This document shows, piece after piece, positions 8,275 through 16,755 of a DNA stretch of 64,000 bases. The DNA is from Rhodobacter sp. NTK016B (GTDB taxonomy: Bacteria; Pseudomonadota; Alphaproteobacteria; Rhodobacterales; Rhodobacteraceae), in the NCBI RefSeq assembly GCF_017303295.1, contig NZ_JAFKOK010000018.1, positions 36,980-100,979 of the forward strand. The letters run 5' to 3'. The translations under genes were made by a program, and so were the position numbers. A model generated the notes under the pieces. The model was given only the letters and a program-made list of their open reading frames with translations, was not told where the DNA came from and did not search any database. Each line of letters begins with the position of its first letter. Positions within the stretch are counted from its first letter, which is position 1.

Positions 8275-9762
8275 ATGTTTTCCCGCTATCGCAAAGACAC
8301 GCCTCCGGCCAGCGACACACCCAAGCGCGATTCGCGCGCGGTCCCGGTGCATGAAATCGCCTCGGTCTCGCCCTCGGCCCAGCCCACGCTGACGCCGCAG
8401 CCGCGCCCGGCGGCCCCGCCGCAACGCAGCTTCAAGGCCACGCCCAAGCCCGCCGGGATCAGCGCCCAGCCCGCCGCCAACGACAAGGATCGCCGCCGCA
8501 AGCAGCGCATCCTCGAAGTGAAATCCGAGCTGCATACGCGGCTGCTGGACAACCTGAACCTCGCCGCGCTCGACACCGCGTCCGAGGCCGAACTGCGCGC
8601 CGAAATCGCCTCGATCTCGGCCGAAGCGCTGAGCGAGATCAACTTCGCCCTGACCAGCGAAGAGCGTCTGACGCTGAATCAGGACCTCTATTTCGAGGTG
8701 CGCGGCCTCGGCCCGCTGGAGCCGCTGCTCAAGGACGACACGGTCAACGATATTCTCGTCAATGGCCCCAACCGGGTCTTTGTCGAACGCAACGGCAAGC
8801 TCGAACTCAGCGACGTCACCTTCAAGGACGAACGCCACCTGCTGCGGATCATCGACAAGATCGTCTCGGCGGTGGGCCGGCGTGTGGACGAATCGAACCC
8901 CTATGTCGACGCCCGCCTTGCCGATGGCTCGCGCTTCAACGCGATGGTGCCGCCGGTCGCGGTCGACGGCTCTCTGGTCTCGATCCGGAAATTCAAGAAA
9001 GAGAAGCTCGGGATCAACGATCTGGTGGGTTTCGGCGCCTTCTCGGAAGAGATGGCGATGTATCTCGAAGCCGCCGTCGCCACCCGGCTCAATGTCATCG
9101 TCTCGGGCGGTACGGGGTCGGGCAAGACGACCACGCTGAACGCACTGTCGTCCTTTATCGACAATTCCGAACGGATCCTGACGATCGAAGACACCGCCGA
9201 ATTGCAGCTGCAGCAGGTCCATGTCGGCCGGATGGAAAGCCGCCCGCCCAATGTCGAGGGCAAGGGCGCGGTCACCCAGCGCGACTGTCTGCGCAACGCG
9301 CTCAGGATGCGCCCGGACCGGATCATCGTGGGGGAAACCCGCGGCGAAGAGGTCATCGACATGCTGCAGGCGATGAATACGGGTCATGACGGCTCGATGA
9401 CCACGATCCACGCCAACTCGGCGCGCGACGCCGTCTCGCGGCTTGAGAACATGATCGCCATGTCCGGCATCGAGATGCCGTTGCGCGCGGTACGCAGCCA
9501 GATCGCCAGCGCCGTAAACCTGATCGTGCAGGCCTCGCGCCTGCAGGACGGCTCGCGGCGGATGGTCTCGATCACCGAAGTGACGGGCATGGAGGGTGAC
9601 ATCATCACCATGCAGGAAGTCTTCCGGTTCGAGCGCACCGGGCTTGAACCCAACGGCAAGATCCTTGGCCATTTCACCGGCTCGGGCATCCGCTCGCATT
9701 ATTCGGATCGCTTCCGCCGCTGGGGCTATAACCTGCCGTCCAGCCTGTACGACGTCGTGTAA
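8275..9762 (+). CDS. cpaF: Tad pilus assembly ATPase CpaF/TadA
   Basis: CpaF is the hexameric VirB11/GspE-type ATPase that powers Flp pilus extension and probably retraction. The 495-residue protein has a proline-rich N-terminal 75 residues, an N-terminal regulatory domain (about 75-240) and the RecA-like core with Walker A GGTGSGKT at 278-285, the Asp box LTIEDTAELQL, Walker B-like RMRPDRIIVGETRG and the His box THDGSMTTIHAN-type segment. GAGGAG at 8263-8268 is spaced for the ATG at 8275 and not for the one at 8269. It follows cpaE by ten bases. Confidence 0.96.
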   Translation: MFSRYRKDTPPASDTPKRDSRAVPVHEIASVSPSAQPTLTPQPRPAAPPQRSFKATPKPAGISAQPAANDKDRRRKQRILEVKSELHTRLLDNLNLAALDTASEAELRAEIASISAEALSEINFALTSEERLTLNQDLYFEVRGLGPLEPLLKDDTVNDILVNGPNRVFVERNGKLELSDVTFKDERHLLRIIDKIVSAVGRRVDESNPYVDARLADGSRFNAMVPPVAVDGSLVSIRKFKKEKLGINDLVGFGAFSEEMAMYLEAAVATRLNVIVSGGTGSGKTTTLNALSSFIDNSERILTIEDTAELQLQQVHVGRMESRPPNVEGKGAVTQRDCLRNALRMRPDRIIVGETRGEEVIDMLQAMNTGHDGSMTTIHANSARDAVSRLENMIAMSGIEMPLRAVRSQIASAVNLIVQASRLQDGSRRMVSITEVTGMEGDIITMQEVFRFERTGLEPNGKILGHFTGSGIRSHYSDRFRRWGYNLPSSLYDVV

Positions 9763-9777
9763 GAACAGGGTCCCGCC

Positions 9778-10746
9778 ATGTCCATTTCCCCGACCCTGAT
9801 GATCTATATCGCGATTTTCGGCGGCATCCTTTTGCTGGTCGAAGCGCTGTATCTGGTCGTTTTCGGCCGCTCTATCCGGCTGGGCAGCCGGATGAACCGT
9901 CGTCTCGACATGCTCGACAAATCCTCCGACCGGGCCGAGACGATGGAACGTCTGCGCAAGGAGGCGACGCAACACTCGAAATCGACGTCGATCCCCTTCT
10001 ATTCGCTGCTCGCCGAAAAGGCGGAGAAAGCGCAGATTGCCTTCTCGCCGGTGATGCTGATGCTTGTGATGGTGCTGGTCGCCGCGTTCGGCTTCATGGC
10101 GCTGAGCCTTTTCACGCAGGCCCCGGTCGGCGTGCGCGCGGGCGTGGCGTCGGTGATGGGCGTCGGCGGCGTCTGGTTCTGGGTGTCGAACAAGGCCAAG
10201 AAACGCTTTGGCATGATCGAAGAGCAACTGCCCGACGCGATCGACCTAATCGTGCGCGGCCTGCGCGTGGGTCATCCCTTCATCCACGCCCTCTCGGCCG
10301 CCGCGCGCGAGATCCCCGATCCGCTCGGCAGCGAGCTGGGCCTCATCGCCGACGAGGCCGCTTATGGCCGCGATATCGGCGAGGCGCTGATGGCCTTCGC
10401 CGAGCGGATGGATATGCAGGATCTGCGCTTTCTCGCTGTGTCGGTGACGATTCAGGCGCAATCGGGCGGCAATCTTGCTGAAATCCTCGATGGTCTTTCG
10501 AAGGTCGTGCGCGCGCGTTTCAAGTTGTTCCGGCGCGTCCGCGCCATCACCGCCGAGGCGAAATGGTCCGGCATGTTCCTGTCGGCCTTCCCGATCGTCG
10601 CAATGATCGTGATCAGCGTGATCAAGCCGGATTACTACGACGAGGTGAAGGAAACGCCCTATTTCATTCCCACCGCGCTGGTGGTCGGTGCGTTTCTGGT
10701 GATCAACGTTCTGTACATGCGCAAGATGGTCAATATCAAAGTCTGA
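9778..10746 (+). CDS. tadB: Tad inner-membrane platform protein TadB
   Basis: TadB is one of the two GspF-like inner-membrane platform proteins of the Flp pilus machine. The 322-residue protein has an N-terminal membrane segment (about residues 8-27), two segments near residues 95-130, a cytoplasmic T2SSF domain (about 155-285) containing EEQLPDAIDLIVRGLRVGHP, and a C-terminal membrane pair. The family length is 300-330. The start has AGGG six bases upstream. It follows cpaF by 15 bases and precedes tadC by nine. Confidence 0.93.
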   Translation: MSISPTLMIYIAIFGGILLLVEALYLVVFGRSIRLGSRMNRRLDMLDKSSDRAETMERLRKEATQHSKSTSIPFYSLLAEKAEKAQIAFSPVMLMLVMVLVAAFGFMALSLFTQAPVGVRAGVASVMGVGGVWFWVSNKAKKRFGMIEEQLPDAIDLIVRGLRVGHPFIHALSAAAREIPDPLGSELGLIADEAAYGRDIGEALMAFAERMDMQDLRFLAVSVTIQAQSGGNLAEILDGLSKVVRARFKLFRRVRAITAEAKWSGMFLSAFPIVAMIVISVIKPDYYDEVKETPYFIPTALVVGAFLVINVLYMRKMVNIKV

Positions 10747-10755
10747 GGTATCCGC

Positions 10756-11748
10756 GTGCTGAGTCCCGACCTGCTTGAGAACCTGATGTCGCCGCCGGTG
10801 CTGATCGCGCTGATGCTGGCGGTCGGCGTAACGCTTGTGTTGATGATGCTGATGGGGCGTGGCGGGGAAAAGCCCGATCCGCTGGAAAAGCTGCGCCAGC
10901 AATCGCGCAACGAATACCACAGTCATGAGCGCACCAGCCTGAACCGCCGCACCGCCGCTGACGAAAACGCGCTGAACAAGCGTTTGGACAAGTTCAAGAA
11001 TTTCCTCGAGCCGACCGACGAAGCCCAGATGGGCGAGGCCAAGCTCAAGATGATTCAGGCCGGCTATCTGGGCAAGAACGCGGTGCGCGATTTCCACGCG
11101 GCCAAGTTCATCCTCGGGCTGGGCGGGCTGATGATCGGTCTTGGCTATATCCTGCTCTTCCCGCCCGCCGAAGAGGCCTCGGTCCTCGCCACCGCGCTGC
11201 CGGTGCTGGTGCCGACGCTGCTGGGCTATTACTTCCCGATCTACTGGGTCAACAAGCGCCACGCCGAACGGCAGGACCAGATCCAGAGCGGCTTTCCCGA
11301 TGCGCTCGACATGCTGCTGATCTGCACCGAGGCCGGGCAATCCATGGACCAGTCCATCGCCCGCGTGGCCAAGGAACTGCGTGCGGGCTATCCGGCGCTG
11401 GCCGAAGAATTCGACACCGTCTCGCACGAGACCAAGGCCGGCAAGGACCGGCTGGAAGTGCTGCGCGACATGGGTGTCCGCTGCGGCAATGCCGATATCA
11501 AATCCTTCGTCACGGTGCTGATCCAGTCGGCCACCTACGGCACCTCGGTCGCCGAAGCGCTGCGGGTCTATGCCAGCGAAATGCGTGACAAGCGCGTGAT
11601 GCTGGCCGAAGAGAAGGCGAATGTCTTGCCGACCAAGCTGACACTGGGCACAATGATGTTCACCGTGCCGCCGCTCCTGATCATTCTGGTCGGTCCGTCG
11701 GTTTACGGGGTCATTACGATGTTGAGCACGGCTGACTTCAGTCTATGA
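10756..11748 (+). CDS. tadC: Tad inner-membrane platform protein TadC
   Basis: TadC partners TadB in the inner-membrane platform. The 330-residue product has an N-terminal membrane segment (about residues 12-30), a membrane pair around 113-160, the T2SSF domain (about 175-300) with QSGFPDALDMLLICTEAGQSM, and a C-terminal hydrophobic segment. The start codon is GTG at 10756, preceded by GAGG at 10745-10748. The stop overlaps the next gene by four bases (ATGA), which indicates translational coupling. Confidence 0.93.
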   Translation: MLSPDLLENLMSPPVLIALMLAVGVTLVLMMLMGRGGEKPDPLEKLRQQSRNEYHSHERTSLNRRTAADENALNKRLDKFKNFLEPTDEAQMGEAKLKMIQAGYLGKNAVRDFHAAKFILGLGGLMIGLGYILLFPPAEEASVLATALPVLVPTLLGYYFPIYWVNKRHAERQDQIQSGFPDALDMLLICTEAGQSMDQSIARVAKELRAGYPALAEEFDTVSHETKAGKDRLEVLRDMGVRCGNADIKSFVTVLIQSATYGTSVAEALRVYASEMRDKRVMLAEEKANVLPTKLTLGTMMFTVPPLLIILVGPSVYGVITMLSTADFSL

Positions 11749-12293
11749 CGCGACTTTTCTGCCTGGCGCTGCTTATCGCGGTGTCGGGCTGCCAATCCAG
11801 CGGCGATTTTTCGCCCGACGGTCTGCCCGGCCGCGCTGTCAGCGCGGCCGAAGACGTGGACGGCTTGCTGGTGGGCCACCGGCTGATGGATGCGGGCGAA
11901 TACGAGCTTGCGCTGCGCGCCTATTATCGCTCGATCGCCGAACAGGGGCCGACGATCGACGCGCTGTCCGCCATCGGCTCGGCCAATCTGCGGCTGGGGC
12001 GGCTGGGACAGGCCGAACAGATGCTGCGCCGGGCCATCGAATTCGACCCCGAATTCGTCCCCGCCATCAACAATCTCGGCGTCGTCATGGTCGAGAACCG
12101 CGACTGGGGACAGGCCGCGCATCTGTTCCGCACCGCCTTTGCGCTCGACTCCGGGCGCTCCGAAGAAATCCGGGAGAACCTGCGCCTTGCGCTCGCAAAT
12201 CTCGAGGATTCGGGCTATACTGACGAAAACAACGATAATTTCGCTTTGGTGCGGCGCGGCGACGGACGGTTCCTTCTTCTCGCCTCACACTGA
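11745..12293 (+). CDS. tadD: TPR lipoprotein of the Tad locus (TadD-like)
   Basis: TadD-type proteins are outer-membrane TPR lipoproteins needed for stable assembly of the Tad secretin. This 182-residue protein has a leader ending at lipobox VSGC (Cys near residue 16) and tandem TPR-like helices between about residues 40 and 150 (AEQMLRRAIEFDPEFVPAIN is one clear repeat). It overlaps tadC by four bases. A second TPR lipoprotein follows at once; either could be the functional TadD. Confidence 0.85.
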   Translation: MTRLFCLALLIAVSGCQSSGDFSPDGLPGRAVSAAEDVDGLLVGHRLMDAGEYELALRAYYRSIAEQGPTIDALSAIGSANLRLGRLGQAEQMLRRAIEFDPEFVPAINNLGVVMVENRDWGQAAHLFRTAFALDSGRSEEIRENLRLALANLEDSGYTDENNDNFALVRRGDGRFLLLASH

Positions 12294-12317
12294 GCGTCGA
12301 GCAGTAAAGGACAGAGC

Positions 12318-13160
12318 ATGCGCAAGGTGTGGATGGCACCGATGTGCCTGGTGGGGCTTGCCCTGCTGGCGGGCTGTGGCGAATCGATGCGGGCGCAGAC
12401 GGCACGCGCCATCGACAGCGTCCAGTCGATCGATCAGGAAAACATGGCCGAGATGATGCTCGCCGTGTCCGACCCGCGCGAAGCCGTCCAGTATTTCACC
12501 GCCCAGTCCCAGCAATATCCCGACCGCGTGATCTTTCGTCGCGGGCTGGCCCGCTCGATGATGCGCGCGGGCGATGCCGAGGCCTCGATCCCGGTCTGGC
12601 AAGAAGTCCTCGCTCATCCCGAGGCCACGCTGGACGACCGCGTCGATCTGGCCGAGGCCTATATCCGCTCGAATAACTGGCCGCAGGCCGAGGCCACGCT
12701 GAACTCGATCCCGCCCACGCACGAGACCTATTCGCGCTATCGGCTCGAAGCCATGGTCGCCGACAGCCGCGAGCAATGGGACCGCGCCGACAGTTTCTAT
12801 GAAATCGCCGTGGGCCTGACGCCCACCCCCGCCAGCACGCTCAACAACTGGGGCTATTCCAAGCTGACGCGTGGCGATGCGCGTGGCGCCGAACGGCTGT
12901 TTCTGGAAGCGCTGCAGCATGACGGCAGCCTGTTCCACGCCAAGAACAACCTTGTCCTCGCCCGCGCGGCGCAGCGCAATTACGAATTGCCACTGATCCA
13001 GATGACGCAGGTCGAACGGGCCGAGCTTCTTCACACGATGGCGCTGGCCGCGATCCGTCAGGGCGACGTGTCGATCGGGCGCGCACTGATGCAAGACGCC
13101 ATCGCCACCCATCCGCAGCATTTCGAGGCAGCCGCCAACGCCCTCGCCGCTCTGCAATAG
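12318..13160 (+). CDS. Second TPR lipoprotein of the Tad locus
   Basis: This 280-residue predicted lipoprotein has a leader ending in lipobox LLAGC (Cys near residue 19) and then a TPR array over about residues 45-275. Helical pairs are seen in AVQYFTAQSQQYPDRVIFRRG and in NNWGYSKLTRGDARGAERLF. AAGGAC precedes the ATG. It lies 24 bases after the first TPR gene and 8 bases before the prepilin peptidase, so it is part of the same operon. It probably supports secretin assembly or positioning; its exact role is inferred from the neighbours. Confidence 0.85.
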   Translation: MRKVWMAPMCLVGLALLAGCGESMRAQTARAIDSVQSIDQENMAEMMLAVSDPREAVQYFTAQSQQYPDRVIFRRGLARSMMRAGDAEASIPVWQEVLAHPEATLDDRVDLAEAYIRSNNWPQAEATLNSIPPTHETYSRYRLEAMVADSREQWDRADSFYEIAVGLTPTPASTLNNWGYSKLTRGDARGAERLFLEALQHDGSLFHAKNNLVLARAAQRNYELPLIQMTQVERAELLHTMALAAIRQGDVSIGRALMQDAIATHPQHFEAAANALAALQ

Positions 13161-13168
13161 GCCCGGCC

Positions 13169-13666
13169 ATGATGACCCAATCGGCCCATGCCGCACTGTG
13201 GCTTCTGATTTTCGCGACCCCTGTGGCGCTTTACGTGGCCTGGACTGACCTCAAGGCGATGCGGATCCCCAACATGGCCGTGCTGGCCCTGCTGGCGGTG
13301 TATCTGGTGGTGGGGCTGATCACCCTGCCGCTGCCCGTCTGGGGCTGGTCGCTGGTGCATTTCGTCGTCGTGCTGGTGATCGGTTTCGTCATCAGCCTGA
13401 CAGGCGGCTTCGGCGCGGGCGACGCGAAATTCGCCGCGGCCATGGCGCCCTTCGTCGCCGTGGGCGATCTGCGGCTGTTCCTTGTCCTTCTGTGCGCGGT
13501 GTCGCTGGCGGCTTTCGTGGTACACCGGGCCATGCGCGCCCTGCCCTTCATCCGCCGCGCGACACCCGACTGGCAGAGCTGGCAGCGCAAGGAATTTCCT
13601 TTCGGGCTGGCCCTCGGTCCGTCGTTAATCTTTTATCTCGCTTTGGCGAGTATCTATGGAAGCTGA
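13169..13666 (+). CDS. cpaA: Prepilin peptidase CpaA/TadV
   Basis: CpaA is the A24-family aspartic peptidase that cleaves the Flp prepilin leader at the cytoplasmic face of the membrane. The 165-residue protein has about five hydrophobic segments and both catalytic aspartates in the expected contexts: TDLKAMRIPN near residue 27 and GFGAGDAKFAAA near residue 88. It lacks the methyltransferase domain of PilD, as is normal for TadV. It is followed after 22 bases by an AAA+ ATPase gene. Confidence 0.93.
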   Translation: MMTQSAHAALWLLIFATPVALYVAWTDLKAMRIPNMAVLALLAVYLVVGLITLPLPVWGWSLVHFVVVLVIGFVISLTGGFGAGDAKFAAAMAPFVAVGDLRLFLVLLCAVSLAAFVVHRAMRALPFIRRATPDWQSWQRKEFPFGLALGPSLIFYLALASIYGS

Positions 13667-13688
13667 TGCTTCCCGCTGAGGTCCGGCA

Positions 13689-15008
13689 ATGAACGAGCAG
13701 GCGCCCGATTCCCGCATCCTTCCGCCGCCGCCCCCCGCGACGCTGGCCGATACCGGCCTGCCCGATACACTGATGCGCGACATCCTTCTGAAGACGATGT
13801 TCCGCATGTCGCTGAGCCATGTCTCGGATATCGCGCGCATCGTCTGCTTGTCCTTTGCACAGGTCCAGCAGCTTATCGACAAGGCACGCGGCGAGCGTCT
13901 GATCGAAGCCATGGGCACGATGAGCGCCACCTCAGAGTCGAACGAGATGGGCTATCAGCTGACCGATGCGGGCCGTCAGCGCGCGCAGCAGGCGCTGGCG
14001 ATCTCGGAATACTATGGCGCGATGCCGGTGCCGCTGGAAGCCTATGGCGATCAGGTTCGGCGTCAGTCGATCCGCAAGGTCAAGATCACCCGCCAACAGC
14101 TCACCGCCGCGATGGGCGACCTGATCCTTCCCGACACGCTGCTGGCCGATCTGGGCCCTGCCGTGACGTCGGGCCGGTCGATCCTGATGTACGGCCCGCC
14201 GGGCAACGGTAAATCCTCGATCTCGAACGGGATCCGCGATGCGCTGGGGGATCATGTCTTCGTGCCGATGGCAGTGGTGCATTCCGGGCAGGTGATCTCG
14301 GTCTACGACCCGATCATCCACCGCCGCATCGAAACGCCCAAGCCGCAGGGCAGCCAGCTGCGCGTGCAGGGCGCGCGCCACGATCCGCGCTACGTCCTGT
14401 GCGAGCGTCCCACCGTCATCACCGGCGGCGAGCTTCGGCTCGACATGCTTGAACTGAAATACAATCCCGTCGCCCGCACCTATCAGGCGCCCTTGCAGTT
14501 CAAGGCGATGGGCGGGGTGTTCATCGTCGACGATCTCGGCCGTCAGGAAGAACCGCCGCAGGCGCTGGTGAACCGCTGGATCGTCCCGCTCGAGATGAAT
14601 TACGACATCCTTGCGCTGACCTCGGGCGAGAAATTCATCGTGCCCTTCGACACGCTGGTGATCTTCTCGACCAACTTCCACCCGAACACGATCTTCGATC
14701 AGGCAGCGCTGCGGCGGATCTTTTTCAAGATCAAGATCGACGGCCCGACGCAGGCCGATTTCCTGAAGATCTTCGCGCTGGTGGCCCGCAAGCGCCGGGT
14801 GCCGCTGAACGAAGACGCGCTGATCCACCTGTTGCAAAACAAGTATCCGACAATCGACAACGTCTACTCGAACTATCAGCCCGTCTTCCTGATCGACCAG
14901 ATCATCGCCATCTGCGACTACGAGGGGAAACCCTATCACATGTCGCCCGAGCTGATTGATCGCGCGTGGTCCAACATGTTCGTCAAGGATTCCGACATCA
15001 TCCGCTGA
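13689..15008 (+). CDS. AAA+ ATPase with N-terminal winged-helix-like region, Tad-linked
   Basis: This 439-residue protein begins with a roughly 100-residue region that looks like a winged helix (LSFAQVQQLIDKARGERLIE, then GYQLTDAGRQRA). A AAA+ domain follows, with Walker A GPPGNGKS at 169-176, Walker B-like GVFIVDDLGR near 275, a sensor-1-like IFSTNFHP and a C-terminal helical lid. No signal peptide or membrane segment is seen. It is the last gene of the Tad cluster and has the same strand and tight spacing, so it is likely to act with the pilus system, perhaps as a remodelling ATPase. No function is established that I can name. Confidence 0.75.
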   Translation: MNEQAPDSRILPPPPPATLADTGLPDTLMRDILLKTMFRMSLSHVSDIARIVCLSFAQVQQLIDKARGERLIEAMGTMSATSESNEMGYQLTDAGRQRAQQALAISEYYGAMPVPLEAYGDQVRRQSIRKVKITRQQLTAAMGDLILPDTLLADLGPAVTSGRSILMYGPPGNGKSSISNGIRDALGDHVFVPMAVVHSGQVISVYDPIIHRRIETPKPQGSQLRVQGARHDPRYVLCERPTVITGGELRLDMLELKYNPVARTYQAPLQFKAMGGVFIVDDLGRQEEPPQALVNRWIVPLEMNYDILALTSGEKFIVPFDTLVIFSTNFHPNTIFDQAALRRIFFKIKIDGPTQADFLKIFALVARKRRVPLNEDALIHLLQNKYPTIDNVYSNYQPVFLIDQIIAICDYEGKPYHMSPELIDRAWSNMFVKDSDIIR

Positions 15009-15080
15009 TCCGTTCGTGACGCGACGATCTGCTGGGCAGCGCCCGCCTTTCCAGCTTTGCTGAGCGCGGGAGGAGCCTGC

Positions 15081-15506
15081 ATGACCGACATCACCCTGGA
15101 AACCCGCGTGCGCGACAGCTTCGCGCGGCAAACGATGATGCAGACCCTGGACGCGCAGCTTGTGTCCATCGCGCCGGGCCGCTGCGTGATCCGAGCGCCG
15201 ATTGTCGACCACCTCAAGCAACAGCACGGCGCCGCCCATGCGGGGCTGGCCTTCACGCTGGGCGATACGGCGGCGGGTTACGCGGCCCTGTCGGTGATGG
15301 GGGAAGAGACCGACGTGATGACGGTCGAGATGAAGATCAACCTGCTCTCACCCGCTCTGGGCGACGCGCTGGAAGCCGTGGGACAGGTGATGCGCGCGGG
15401 CAAGCGGCTGACCGTCGTCACCGCCGAGGTCTTTGCGCTGCAGGGCGAGACGCGAAAGTCCGTGGCGCTGCTGCAGGGCACGATGATCCCCGTGGCGCAG
15501 CGCTAA
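15081..15506 (+). CDS. PaaI-family hotdog thioesterase
   Basis: This 141-residue hotdog-fold protein shows the family pattern QQHGAAHAGLAFTLGDTAAGYA near residues 45-65, where the His-Gly-Gly-like loop and acidic residue form the acyl-CoA thioesterase site, followed by EMKINLLSPALG. The ATG at 15081 follows GGGAGGAG, which is why it is preferred to the one at 15057. Substrates of such proteins are usually short or aromatic acyl-CoAs. It is transcribed alone, with a bidirectional terminator separating it from folD. Confidence 0.85.
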   Translation: MTDITLETRVRDSFARQTMMQTLDAQLVSIAPGRCVIRAPIVDHLKQQHGAAHAGLAFTLGDTAAGYAALSVMGEETDVMTVEMKINLLSPALGDALEAVGQVMRAGKRLTVVTAEVFALQGETRKSVALLQGTMIPVAQR

Positions 15507-15508
15507 AG

Positions 15509-15536
15509 GAAAGGCGCGACCGAAGCCGCGCCTTTC
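15509..15536. terminator. Bidirectional terminator between thioesterase and folD
   Basis: A perfect 10-base inverted repeat (GAAAGGCGCG / CGCGCCTTTC) with an 8-base loop sits between the convergent thioesterase and folD1 stops. Confidence 0.75.
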
Positions 15537-15541
15537 GGAAC

Positions 15542-16444
15542 TCAGGCTGTCAGGCCCTGAGGCTCGGCCAGACCGTTCGCGCGGCAGGCCGCCGTCAGCG
15601 TGTTGGCCAAGAGGCAGGCGATGGTCATCGGGCCCACGCCGCCCGGCACCGGGGTAATCGCCCCGGCAACTGCGGCCGCGCTTTCGAAATGCACGTCGCC
15701 CACCAGCCGGGTCTTGCCCTCGCCCTTTTCGGGCGCGTCGATGCGGTTGATGCCCACATCGATCACCGTCGCCCCCGGCTTGACCCAGTCGCCCGGGATC
15801 ATCTCGGGACGGCCCACGGCGGCGACGAGGATATCGGCCTGCCGGCAGACCGCGCCCAGATCCTTGGTGCGGCTATGCGCGATGGTCACTGTGCAGCTGT
15901 CGCCCAGAAGAAGCTGCGCCATCGGCTTGCCCACGATGTTCGAACGCCCGACGACGACCGCGTTGAGCCCCGACAGGCTGCCCAGGTGGTCGCGCAGCAT
16001 CATCAGGCAGCCCAGAGGCGTGCAGGGAACCATCGACTTCTGCCCGGTGCCCAGCAGGCCCACATTCGAGATATGGAAGCCGTCGACATCCTTGGCCGGG
16101 TCGATCGAATTGATCACCAGATCGCTGTTCAGATGTCCCGGCAACGGAAGCTGCACGAGGATCCCGTGAACCGTCGCATCCTTGTTCAGATGGTCGATCA
16201 GCGCCAGCAGATCGGCCTCGGGCGTGTCGGCGGGCAGCTTGTGCTCGAACGAGTTCATGCCGACCTCGGTGGTCTGCTTGCCCTTCGATTTCACGTAGAC
16301 CTGGCTTGCCGGGTCCTCGCCCACCAGCACCACGGCCAGACCGGGGATCAGGCCGTTTTCATCCTTGAGCCGCTGCACATGGCCCGCGACCTGTTCGCGG
16401 ACCTTGGCCGCGAAGGCCTTGCCGTCGATGATGGTTGCGCTCAT
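15542..16444 (-). CDS. folD: Methylenetetrahydrofolate dehydrogenase/cyclohydrolase FolD (canonical copy)
   Basis: FolD interconverts methylene-, methenyl- and 10-formyl-tetrahydrofolate in the cytoplasm. The 300-residue protein has all expected residues: Tyr50 and Lys54 in YVKSKGK, Gln98 in GILVQLPLP, Asp121 in KDVDGFH, and the NADP-binding [12 protein letters not shown]. The ATG at 16444 gives the standard MSATIIDGK start; the longer frame upstream lies inside the preceding gene. It overlaps the chorismate-mutase-fold gene by four bases and is the last gene of the folD2-aroQ-like-folD1 unit. Confidence 0.95.
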   Translation of the reverse strand: MSATIIDGKAFAAKVREQVAGHVQRLKDENGLIPGLAVVLVGEDPASQVYVKSKGKQTTEVGMNSFEHKLPADTPEADLLALIDHLNKDATVHGILVQLPLPGHLNSDLVINSIDPAKDVDGFHISNVGLLGTGQKSMVPCTPLGCLMMLRDHLGSLSGLNAVVVGRSNIVGKPMAQLLLGDSCTVTIAHSRTKDLGAVCRQADILVAAVGRPEMIPGDWVKPGATVIDVGINRIDAPEKGEGKTRLVGDVHFESAAAVAGAITPVPGGVGPMTIACLLANTLTAACRANGLAEPQGLTA

Positions 16445-16752
16445 CCGTCTCTCCCTTGCTTGCCGATCACCCGCTCTTCCCGGGCGATCACCGTCTCGAT
16501 CATTGTCCGCCACATGGCTTCCACCATGTCGGCGTCGATTCCCCTTGCCTCGGCCTTGGTGCGCACATGCGCCAGAACCTGCGCGACCCGCCCGGGAGCC
16601 GCCGCCGAGATGCCCTCGCGCGCCTTCAGCGCCGGGGCCCGGTCCGTATAGGCCGAGCGCTCGGCCAGAAGCGTCAGCAGCGCATCGTCAATAGCATCGA
16701 TGCAACCGCGCAGCTCGGCCATGCTGTGAACGTCGTCCGGCGCCGGGCGCAT
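16441..16752 (-). CDS. AroQ-fold chorismate mutase / PchB-like protein
   Basis: This 103-residue all-helical protein belongs to the chorismate mutase type II family. It has an [26 protein letters not shown] start, Lys in ALKAREG, and a PGRVAQVL segment followed by [17 protein letters not shown]. The Ala-Pro-x-Arg-Val feature and the second half resemble PchB-like (isochorismate pyruvate lyase) members more than E. coli PheA/TyrA domains. It may make prephenate, or it may do lyase chemistry; the sequence alone does not decide. It sits three bases after folD2 and overlaps folD1 by four bases. Confidence 0.82.
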   Translation of the reverse strand: MRPAPDDVHSMAELRGCIDAIDDALLTLLAERSAYTDRAPALKAREGISAAAPGRVAQVLAHVRTKAEARGIDADMVEAMWRTMIETVIAREERVIGKQGRDG

Positions 16753-16755
16753 GGC

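Noticed and set aside
8221..10227. Long reverse-strand open frame (about 668 codons) opposite cpaF and tadB
   Set aside because: It is antisense to two clearly conserved Tad genes, has no family-like motifs, and is rich in His/Arg/Asp as expected from reading GC-rich codons backwards.
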